From assembly GCA_030040035.1 (NCBI GenBank), contig JASHUJ010000068.1:1-7895 (forward strand): a stretch of 7,895 nucleotides of DNA, written 5' to 3'. Below, in pieces: positions 1 through 6,072 of the stretch. The notes under the pieces were generated by a model that was given only the letters and a program-made list of their open reading frames with translations, was not told the DNA's origin and did not search any database. This DNA is from Thermoplasmata archaeon (lineage in GTDB: Archaea; Thermoplasmatota; Thermoplasmata; Lutacidiplasmatales; UBA184). The position numbers were made by a program, and so were the translations under genes. Each line of letters begins with the position of its first letter. Position 1 is the first letter of the stretch.

Positions 1-17
1 ATGTCGAACGGGGGCAC
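1..17 (-). CDS. possible start of a further gene in the ATPase operon (partial)
   Basis: Only five codons would lie in the window, so no product can be named. A GTG at 17-15 opens a frame (GTG CCC CCG TTC GAC) three nucleotides after the stop of the KaiC-like gene. A strong Shine-Dalgarno-like GGAGG (plus-strand CCTCC at 28-32) sits 10 nt ahead of it, inside the end of that gene. The arrangement resembles the purF-nop5 junction in this window, where a ribosome binding site in one gene serves the next. This is an inference from the start site alone and could be chance. Confidence 0.25.
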
Positions 18-20
18 CGG

Positions 21-833
21 CTACGGACCTCCGGTCTCCCGGCCCCCCTTCAGGTGGGGGGCCATCAGGATCCCGATCGGGGTGAGCTCCATGACGTACT
101 GCGCCCGCGAGTGCGCCGTGCCGCGCATCTTGACGATCTGGAGCACCCGGACGATGTCGCCGAGGCGGCGGGTGTTCCAGAGCAGGATCACGCCGTCGAC
201 GATCGCCTCCTCGACCCCGTGGAGGGAGTAGCGGCCCGTCGTCGGGCCGATCTCGGACACGAGGAGGGAGGTGCAGCCGGCCGCGCTCAGCTCCTCGCCG
301 AGGCGCAGCATGAAGTCCCGGATCTGCTCGTCCCGCCGGATCCGGTAGCAGAGCGACGTCAGGCTGTCGAGCACGGGCCGCCGGATCCCGAGCGAGCGGA
401 CGAGGTCCCGGATCGTCCGGATCACGATATCGATCTCCTCGCGGGTGAGCTCTTCGTGACCGAGGCCGAGCCGGTCGTACACGACCGGCAGGTCGACGAA
501 CACGAGCGAGCCCTGCTCGATGAGCTCGGTCCGGAAGAACTCGAACGTCGAGAGGTTCTGGATGAGCTTCGCCGCCGACTCGGTGACCGAGATGAACAGC
601 GACCGGTCGCCCCGCTCCGCGCCGCGCACCAGGAACTCGAGCGAGAGCGTCGTCTTGCCGGTCCCGACGCTCCCCGCCACGAGGACCATGTTGCCGCGCG
701 GGATCCCTCCGCCCATGATGTTGTCCAGGCCCTCGATCCCGGTCGCGCATCGCTCGAGACCGCCGGCCGGAGCGAGCAGGGCCGCCGACCCCGGGGTCTC
801 GGGCACGGGCGGGCTCCCCGATGGGGATTCCAT
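21..833 (-). CDS. KaiC/RAD55-like RecA-superfamily ATPase, single domain
   Basis: This 270-residue protein is a single-domain KaiC-type P-loop ATPase, probably cytoplasmic. Family hallmarks in order are the entry motif TGIEGLDNIMGGGIPRG (31-47), Walker A GSVGTGKTT (54-62), a Walker B strand ending PVLDSLTSL (153-161), and the C-terminal KMRGTAH segment (235-241), which matches the K-x-R-G-(S/T)-x-H motif of KaiC relatives. In place of the paired catalytic glutamates of KaiC (FEE) it reads SVTES (82-86), so the first glutamate is Thr84 and the second is Glu85. ATPase activity may be weak or altered. The frame is open upstream to 1124, but that stretch overlaps the preceding ATPase gene and is low-complexity, so the ATG at 833 is preferred. 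No clear Shine-Dalgarno precedes it. It starts 23 nt after the VirB4/HerA-like gene and is probably co-transcribed. Archaeal relatives include ArlH and many uncharacterised signalling or regulatory ATPases; no archaellum genes are nearby, so ArlH is not supported. The specific role is unknown. Confidence 0.88.
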   Translation of the reverse strand: MESPSGSPPVPETPGSAALLAPAGGLERCATGIEGLDNIMGGGIPRGNMVLVAGSVGTGKTTLSLEFLVRGAERGDRSLFISVTESAAKLIQNLSTFEFFRTELIEQGSLVFVDLPVVYDRLGLGHEELTREEIDIVIRTIRDLVRSLGIRRPVLDSLTSLCYRIRRDEQIRDFMLRLGEELSAAGCTSLLVSEIGPTTGRYSLHGVEEAIVDGVILLWNTRRLGDIVRVLQIVKMRGTAHSRAQYVMELTPIGILMAPHLKGGRETGGP

Positions 834-856
834 CGGTGAAACGAGCCGTTCCGACC

Positions 857-3169
857 CTATGAGGGTTGTGGCGTTGACGAACCGTCCGGACCGTCCTGCG
901 GCGGCCCCGTCGATGGGGGCGGAGGGATCCGTTCGGGCGCGATCGTCCAAACCGTCCCTCCGCCCGCATGGTCCGAGGCCAGGAGCGCCCCCGCCGAGGC
1001 GAGCCGGGAACCGACGAGTCGGATCGCGCTTCCGGTCGGGTCCACGGCGGACCGAAGTTCGGCCAGCGAGACCCGCAGCGGCTCGGTCGCCGAGAGTCCT
1101 GCCGCCCGGGCCCGAAGATAGCAAAGCACGGCGTCCTCCCCCGGTGGGTCCGAGGGTTCACCGGGGTCGGCCCGGGCAGCGCCCAACCCTTCGGGGGGCG
1201 GTGGCGTCCCCGGCGGGCGCCGCAGCGTCCGCAGCCAGCGGACGGAGTGGCCCTTGCCCAGGAAGGCGATCGCGTGGCCCCGGGGGAGTGAGAGGATCGC
1301 GTCCGGAGTGAGCCCCCGGGAGACGCGAGCGAGCTCGCGCGCCTCCTCGGGCGACCCCCGGAACGCGACCACGTCGGCCACGTTCGTCCAGACCGATTCG
1401 CGGACGGTCTCGGGAAGCGACGCGAGGGACTGGGTCGCGAGGACGACGTGCAGGTTCGCGAATCGTCCGAGCCGCAGCATCTCGGCGAGACTCTCGTGCG
1501 CGAACCACTGGGCCTCGTCGAGGATGAGGAAGATCTTGGACCTGCCGGGCCGCGCGAGCACTTCGGACCAGATGATCGCGAGGTACACCGAAAGGAGGTA
1601 GCGGGCCGTCGACTCGCCGACGCGCGGTGCGTCGCCCGACACGAGCACCACGCGCCCGGGTCGCACGAGCTCGGCCGGGTCGAGGTCCGGGTTCGGCGCG
1701 CACAGCATCCGAACGAGCACGCTGTTCCGAACGATCTCGTGGAGCAGTCGGCGCGCGCCCTCCGCGTCTTCGGGTCGCTCCCGGATCCGACGGGCGAGCT
1801 CCTGCACGGGTCCCAGCGCCGAGGGAGGGACCTCTCGGTGGAGCCGCCCCTGGGTCGCGAGCAGCAGGTGGGCGTCCTCGAGCGTTCCTCCGGGCCAGGC
1901 GGCCGCGGCGGCGAGCGCCCGGGTCAGCACCTCCTCCAGTCGGGGTCCCCAGTACGAGCTGTCGGTGTAGCGTCCCGACCGGACGCGGCGCAGTGAATGG
2001 ACCACGTCGGACAGGCGTCGCTCGCTCCGGACCGGGTCCGGCCCGCCCGGGGCGCCGATCCCGTCGAGCGCGTTCAAGCGGAGGGGCGCGGCGACCGGCC
2101 CGATCCGGAGCAGTCGACCTCGGACCTCGTCGGGCAGCTCGCAGTCGATGAGCCGTGCGGTCGTCCCGAGCGGATCCAAGACGATCACGCTGTGCGAGCG
2201 GGAGACGCGGCGAGCGAGGGCCACCACGAGGGAACTCTTTCCCATCCCCGACTCGCCGAGAACAGCGAGATGGCGACCCTGCTCCGACTCGAACGGTATG
2301 CGCACGACGGATCCAGCCTCGGTTCGGCCCAGCGGGAGCGACGCCGCACCCCACGGATCCGGGGCGTCCATGACCGCGCCCAGCGAGTCGAGGGCCGGGA
2401 AGAACGTCCCGAGCTCCGATTCGGAGAGAAGGGAGGCACGCTGGGCCCCAGACGGGATTCCGATCCGGCGGACGAAACCAAATCCATTGCCGGAATCGGA
2501 GAGCGAGGCGGTGCCGAGCATCCGGCCGAATCCCACCAGGGAGGATCGCGCGATCTCGCTGCCGCATAGCGTGAGCCGGATCCGGACCCTCCATCCGGGG
2601 GGCGCTAGGATGGCGTTCGACTCGGACGCGGCCGCAGTAGGACGCTGAGCGAAGGGGGGCGTGCCGCGTCGCGGACCGACGACAACCGGATTCGCCTCCG
2701 GGCGTCGAGCGAGCCCGCTCCACCAGGAGATTACGCGGGTGGGGAGAGGCTGGAACTCCACCGCGATCTCCAGCCCCGGAGGCAGGCCCGACAGTGTCTG
2801 GAGCCACGAATCGATCAGAGTCGATCCGCCGGTGCTCGGGCGAAGCGGGTCCGGCCAGGGACGCAGGCGCCGAGCCTCGAGCTCGTCCGACCTCGGAACG
2901 TTCGCATCGGTCGGTCCCGCCCGCCAGGCGTAGCGGTCGTAGGCTGGGACCAGCGAACGGGCGATCCAGCGCTCGGTCCCCCGGGTGTCGGGTCGCAGCC
3001 GGAGGAGCGGCTCCGGCCCGGATCGAACTCGCAGGGTGAACCGGACTCCCGTACCGCGGCCCGCCGCGAGGGCAGCGAGCAGCCGGAGTCGGAACGCCTC
3101 CGACTCGTCTCGAGCGGACGGTGCGAGCCGTCGACGGACGAACGTCCACTCCCGGCAGGCCAAAGACAC
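857..3169 (-). CDS. VirB4/HerA-superfamily ATPase with C-terminal winged-helix-like domain
   Basis: A large FtsK/HerA-clan ATPase, 770 residues from the chosen GTG. Walker A is GESGMGKSS (305-313), followed by a VLDPLG segment (330-335), which matches the DPHG-type motif of VirB4/TraG-like pumps. Then come a YWGPRLEEVL segment (406-415), Walker B FLILDEAQW (547-555) and a sensor strand VVLATQS (575-581). The roughly 300-residue N-terminal region ends in a SESELGTFF segment before the ATPase core, as in the VirB4-like ATPases that bacteria and archaea carry outside conjugation systems. A proline-rich linker (about 651-676) leads to a likely winged-helix DNA-binding region (about 677-744). The frame is open to an ATG at 3298, but that start lies upstream of the AT-rich promoter-like element at 3266-3275. 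The GTG at 3169 has a purine-rich GGGGGAGG about 8 nt ahead, so I prefer it; a start between 3298 and 3169 is not excluded. Likely role: ATP-driven movement or remodelling of DNA. No conjugation or secretion genes are visible. Confidence 0.82.
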   Translation of the reverse strand: MSLACREWTFVRRRLAPSARDESEAFRLRLLAALAAGRGTGVRFTLRVRSGPEPLLRLRPDTRGTERWIARSLVPAYDRYAWRAGPTDANVPRSDELEARRLRPWPDPLRPSTGGSTLIDSWLQTLSGLPPGLEIAVEFQPLPTRVISWWSGLARRPEANPVVVGPRRGTPPFAQRPTAAASESNAILAPPGWRVRIRLTLCGSEIARSSLVGFGRMLGTASLSDSGNGFGFVRRIGIPSGAQRASLLSESELGTFFPALDSLGAVMDAPDPWGAASLPLGRTEAGSVVRIPFESEQGRHLAVLGESGMGKSSLVVALARRVSRSHSVIVLDPLGTTARLIDCELPDEVRGRLLRIGPVAAPLRLNALDGIGAPGGPDPVRSERRLSDVVHSLRRVRSGRYTDSSYWGPRLEEVLTRALAAAAAWPGGTLEDAHLLLATQGRLHREVPPSALGPVQELARRIRERPEDAEGARRLLHEIVRNSVLVRMLCAPNPDLDPAELVRPGRVVLVSGDAPRVGESTARYLLSVYLAIIWSEVLARPGRSKIFLILDEAQWFAHESLAEMLRLGRFANLHVVLATQSLASLPETVRESVWTNVADVVAFRGSPEEARELARVSRGLTPDAILSLPRGHAIAFLGKGHSVRWLRTLRRPPGTPPPPEGLGAARADPGEPSDPPGEDAVLCYLRARAAGLSATEPLRVSLAELRSAVDPTGSAIRLVGSRLASAGALLASDHAGGGTVWTIAPERIPPPPSTGPPQDGPDGSSTPQPS

Positions 3170-3309
3170 TCCGACCGCCTCCCCCTGCCTTCGAACTCGG
3201 GGCAACAACTCGGTTCGAGTGAATCTGCCGGGGCCGATGAACGGTGGACGATGACCCTCGCAGCACCTAAGTAGAAGGCCGCCCCGGTCAGGACGCACCC
3301 GCTCGACCG
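3170..3309. other. divergent intergenic region between the VirB4/HerA-like and DRG genes
   Basis: About 140 bp separate the preferred start of the minus-strand ATPase and the DRG GTPase ATG. The region contains an AT-rich stretch CCTAAGTAGA at 3266-3275, a perfect short inverted repeat ACTCG-gtt-CGAGT at 3208-3220, and a direct repeat AACTCGG at 3194-3200 and 3207-3213. No RNA gene or extra ORF is supported. If the ATPase really begins at its upstream ATG (3298), most of this would be coding. Confidence 0.5.
3266..3275 (+). promoter_or_regulatory. candidate TATA-like element for the DRG GTPase gene
   Basis: CCTAAGTAGA is the main AT-rich patch in the divergent region. It is centred about 40 nt before the DRG ATG, which would put a transcription start near 3296 and leave a leader of about 14 nt without an obvious ribosome binding site. 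The reverse complement (TTCTACTTAGG) could also serve the minus-strand ATPase gene. The match to an archaeal TATA box is loose. Confidence 0.35.
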
Positions 3310-4431
3310 ATGTCGTCCCTAGAAGAACAGATCGCCGCGGTGGAAGACGAGATTCGCACCACGGCCTACAACAAGGCGACCCAGCTGCATATCGGTCGAC
3401 TGAAGGCGAAGCTCGCGGTCCTGCGGCTCGAACGGGAGACCCGAGCCAAGGGACGGGGCGGCGGGCTCGGCTATGCGGTCCGGAAGAGCGGACACGCGAC
3501 CGTCGGTCTCGTCGGCTACCCGTCGGTCGGCAAGTCGACCCTGCTCACACGCCTCACGGCGGCCGAGAGCGAAAGCGCGGCCTACGATTTTACGACGGTC
3601 TCGATCATCCCGGGGATGCTGCGCTGGGGTGGCGCGTCGATCCAGCTGCTCGACATGCCCGGACTCGTCCCGGGTGCCTCGAAGGGAAGGGGACGAGGCC
3701 GGGAGGTCCTGTCCGTCGTCCGCTCCGCGGATCTGGTCCTCTTTCTGATCGATCCCGAACACCCGAACCTGCGAGCGCTCGCGAACGAGCTCGAAGGGGC
3801 CGGGATCCGGATCAACCAACGCCCGCCGAGGATCGTCATCCACCGTTCGGACCGAGGGGGGCTCACGATCTCGAGCACGGTCCGGCTCACGCACCTCGCG
3901 GGCGGAGCGGCCGCCCAGATCGCGCGGGAGTTCGGCATGCACAACGGCTCGATCGTCTTCCGGGAGGACGCGACCGTCGACCAGCTGATCGACGTGCTCG
4001 CCGGCAACCGGGTGTACCTGCCGGCGCTGCTGGCCGTGAACAAGTCCGAGCTCCTCACGCCGTCCGAGCGCGCGAAGCTCGCCGCGGAGCTGCGACCCGT
4101 CGAGCCGGCGTTCATCTCCGCCCGGGATCAGACCGGTCTCGACGAGCTCGTCGATCAGATCGGGCACGCCCTGCGGTTCATCCGGGTCTATGTGAAGCCG
4201 CCCGGACGACCGCCGGACCTCGACGAACCGGTCGTCCTCCGCGAAGGCGACACCGTGGAAGGACTCCTCCACCGGCTCCCGACGGAGCTCGACCGGACCT
4301 TCCGGACCGCTCAGATCTGGGGTCGGAGCGCGAGATTCCCGGGGCAGTCGGTCGGGCGGGAGCACGTGCTCTCGGACGAGGATATCGTCACGGTCCTGGT
4401 GGCCCGCGGGAGCGCCCGGTCCGCGGCGTGA
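3310..4431 (+). CDS. DRG/Rbg-family GTP-binding protein with TGS domain
   Basis: A 373-residue Obg-related GTPase of the DRG (developmentally regulated GTP-binding) family, which in eukaryotes associates with translating ribosomes. In order it shows the DRG N-terminal helical region including NKATQLHIGRLKAKLA (21-36), G1 GYPSVGKST (69-77), the G2 region YDFTT (92-96), G3 LDMPG (114-118), the glycine- and basic-rich KGRGRGREV (125-133), G4 NKSEL (244-248), G5 ISA (269-271), and a C-terminal TGS domain (about 296-368). Length and domain order are normal for archaeal DRG. The G4 motif is NKSE instead of the canonical NKxD; the Asp that reads the guanine base is a Glu here, which could alter nucleotide specificity. 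The ATG at 3310 starts directly at the conserved N-terminus. The gene ends with TGA, 10 bp from the convergent flpA stop. Cytoplasmic and presumably ribosome-linked; its exact role in archaea is unsettled. Confidence 0.95.
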   Translation: MSSLEEQIAAVEDEIRTTAYNKATQLHIGRLKAKLAVLRLERETRAKGRGGGLGYAVRKSGHATVGLVGYPSVGKSTLLTRLTAAESESAAYDFTTVSIIPGMLRWGGASIQLLDMPGLVPGASKGRGRGREVLSVVRSADLVLFLIDPEHPNLRALANELEGAGIRINQRPPRIVIHRSDRGGLTISSTVRLTHLAGGAAAQIAREFGMHNGSIVFREDATVDQLIDVLAGNRVYLPALLAVNKSELLTPSERAKLAAELRPVEPAFISARDQTGLDELVDQIGHALRFIRVYVKPPGRPPDLDEPVVLREGDTVEGLLHRLPTELDRTFRTAQIWGRSARFPGQSVGREHVLSDEDIVTVLVARGSARSAA

Positions 4432-4441
4432 CCGGACGCGA

Positions 4442-5152
4442 TCACCTCGCACGGAAAAGCGGAGCGCGCGCGGATCCTCCCAAGAGGAAGTGCCCCCGGT
4501 GGAACGGCTCGAGCCGGACCGACGGTTCGAGGTCGAGGCACGCTCCGAGCGCCTCTTCGCCTTGGGCCCGGTAAGCGGCGGCCGACCGTTCGCGACCCAT
4601 GCTGGCCGTCTTCAGCGCGAGGACGATCGGGGCGCCCTGGCGGTCCAAGTAGAGCGCCGCGTTCCTCAGCACGATCTCCACCTGGTCGGGCTGCGCCACG
4701 TCCGCGTAGACCCCGTCGATCGCCGGTACGAGGTCGAAGTACTCCTCGGGGTCGCGCGCATCCGCGAGCACCGGCGCGAGGTTCGGCCAGCGGGCCGAGA
4801 GCCGGCTCAGCCGGTAGAACGGGCGAAGGCTCTTCTCGACGGCGTACACTCTCCCGGTCGGGCCCACGAGGTCCGCGACGTGCGACGCGGTGGATCCGCT
4901 CGCGGCCCCGAGGTAGAGCCATCGCTCGCCGGGTTGCGGGAGGTCCCCCGGCCATCCTCGGACGATGCCCGCGGCGAGCTTCGATCACGTCGGCTCGAAG
5001 GAGCGGAAACTCCGACCGTCGAACTCGGCCCATCGCTCGCCGTAGACGGAGGGGGCGGAACCGACCGTTTCGGTCCAGAGCTCGGTGCGATCGCCCCGGC
5101 GGACGCTCCGCAGACGCGAGCGGTTCCGGGTCGGTGACGCTCCGGGGCTCAT
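4442..5152 (-). pseudogene. flpA: fibrillarin (C/D-box RNA 2'-O-methyltransferase), interrupted by in-frame TGA at codon 56
   Basis: Fibrillarin is the S-adenosylmethionine-dependent methyltransferase of the archaeal C/D sRNP, acting with Nop5 and L7Ae on rRNA and tRNA. The 236-codon frame begins at an ATG overlapping the nop5 stop (ATGA, 5149-5152). Residues 36-55 match the fibrillarin lead-in ending FRSFEPT. Codon 56 (4985-4987) is TGA, followed by SKLAAG; the family has R-S-K-L-A-A, so TGA replaces the conserved Arg. Downstream are the SAM-binding LYLGAASGST (79-88), SHVADLVG (90-97), VYAVE (102-106), DVAQPDQ (151-157), LALKT (178-182) and FHRGHF (217-222). Lys58, Asp151, Lys181 and His221 are candidates for the K-D-K-H catalytic set. 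The frame is identical on both sides of the stop, so no frameshift is involved. The only later in-frame start of note is a GTG at 4867, which lies after the SAM motif, so an active restart product is unlikely. Either a nonsense mutation or a base error. Confidence 0.9.
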
Positions 5153-6069
5153 CGGTGCCTGCGCCGGAGCTGTTCGATCCTCCGGTCGCGACGGGCGACG
5201 AGGATCTTCGAGATGTCCCGGTGCGTCGAAGCGTCCGCGCGCGCGGCGATCGCCCCGAGCGCGGCGAGCGATCTCGCATACGCCCCGCGACGACCGAACG
5301 GAACCTCGTCCATCCGTTCGGCGCGGAAGAGGACCCCGAACCGGGGCCCCCGATCCGCCGACGGGCGGCGTCGACTGCCCAGGAGCTGGAGCCGCGGCGC
5401 GCGCATCCGTCCGAGCGCCGCGAGGCCGCCCGCGGCCGCCAGGAGCCGGGCGGCGACCCGCGGTCCGACCGTGGCCGAGAGATTGGGCAAGAGGGCCCGA
5501 GATTCGCGCTCCAGGCGGGCGAGCAGGCGAGCGTGGTGGGCCGTGAGGGCCTCTCGGGCCGCCCCCCAGTCCGACGCGTACTCGACGAGAGGTGAGCCCG
5601 GCACGGCGAGAAACGATTCCGCGGCCCGCGCCTCGCGGCCGACGGCGCGCTCGAGTCGCTCCTCTTCCCGGGCGAGCGTGATGAGGATCTCCTCGGGAGC
5701 CCGAAGCCCTCGCTCGAGGGCCACGACCGCGACGCGGCGAACGAACTCAAGGTCCGAGGGGTCGCCGGTGCGCGGGAGCTTCGCCCGGGCCCGTCGCAGC
5801 TCGACGAGGGTCGCCGGACGTACGGGCCGGTCGAGGCGAACCGTCAATGCTGAAACGAGCGCACCGCCCGCGGCCGCGATCGTCGTCTCGCGAGGCAGTC
5901 GGCGGAGCTGGACCACGAGATCGTCCGGGAGATCCTCCGCGCGGAGCTCGCCGCGCCGGGAGGCCGCGACCTCGATCGTCGGTCCCCACGGGTCTCCGTC
6001 GGGGTCCGCGCCGGCCTCACCGACCCGATAGATCCGCGGTCCTCGGCCGACGGCGAGGACCGTCGCCAC
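5149..6069 (-). CDS. Nop5/Nop56/58-like C/D-box sRNP core protein
   Basis: Archaeal Nop5 bridges L7Ae-bound guide RNA and fibrillarin in the C/D-box 2'-O-methylation complex. This 306-residue copy is short for the family, which is usually about 370-415. The N-terminal region (about 1-100) should bind fibrillarin, a charged helical middle (about 105-190) corresponds to the coiled coil, and the Nop domain follows. Its signature NLSATVGPRVAARLL (196-210) and AGGLAALGRM (213-222) are clear, as is the GPRFGVLF segment (241-248) and the closing RGAYARSLAALGAIAARAD (261-279). The GAEKALF-type stretch expected after the Nop signature reads LGSRRRPSADR (230-240), more basic and divergent. The GTG start at 6069 lies 3 nt after the purF stop. 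An AGGAG (plus-strand 6079-6083), inside the end of purF, sits 9 nt before it. The TGA stop overlaps the flpA ATG. Translationally coupled operon; the partner gene flpA supports the call. Confidence 0.93.
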   Translation of the reverse strand: MATVLAVGRGPRIYRVGEAGADPDGDPWGPTIEVAASRRGELRAEDLPDDLVVQLRRLPRETTIAAAGGALVSALTVRLDRPVRPATLVELRRARAKLPRTGDPSDLEFVRRVAVVALERGLRAPEEILITLAREEERLERAVGREARAAESFLAVPGSPLVEYASDWGAAREALTAHHARLLARLERESRALLPNLSATVGPRVAARLLAAAGGLAALGRMRAPRLQLLGSRRRPSADRGPRFGVLFRAERMDEVPFGRRGAYARSLAALGAIAARADASTHRDISKILVARRDRRIEQLRRRHR

Positions 6070-6072
6070 GCC

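Noticed and set aside
834..1124. 97-residue N-terminal extension of the KaiC-like protein
   Set aside because: Low-complexity Arg/Gly-rich sequence overlapping the upstream ATPase gene out of frame; the KaiC domain is complete from the ATG at 833.
3190..3225. tRNA-like GGTTCGAGTGAATC resembling a T-arm
   Set aside because: No acceptor, anticodon or D-arm could be built around it.
1158..3266. 702-residue minus-strand frame overlapping the VirB4/HerA-like gene
   Set aside because: Arg/Pro/Gly-rich out-of-frame shadow; the other frame carries Walker A, Walker B and sensor motifs.
3319..4452. 377-residue minus-strand frame opposite the DRG gene
   Set aside because: Antisense shadow with Arg/Asp-rich composition; the plus strand holds all the GTPase motifs.
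4985..4987. TGA in flpA as selenocysteine or a reassigned codon
   Set aside because: The family residue is Arg, not Cys, Sec or Trp, and TGA acts as the normal stop of drg, nop5 and flpA in this window.
4311..5750. 479-residue minus-strand frame passing through the flpA stop region
   Set aside because: I checked whether it could restore fibrillarin by frameshift. It does not: fibrillarin motifs lie in one frame on both sides of the TGA, and this frame is Arg/Ser/Pro-rich.
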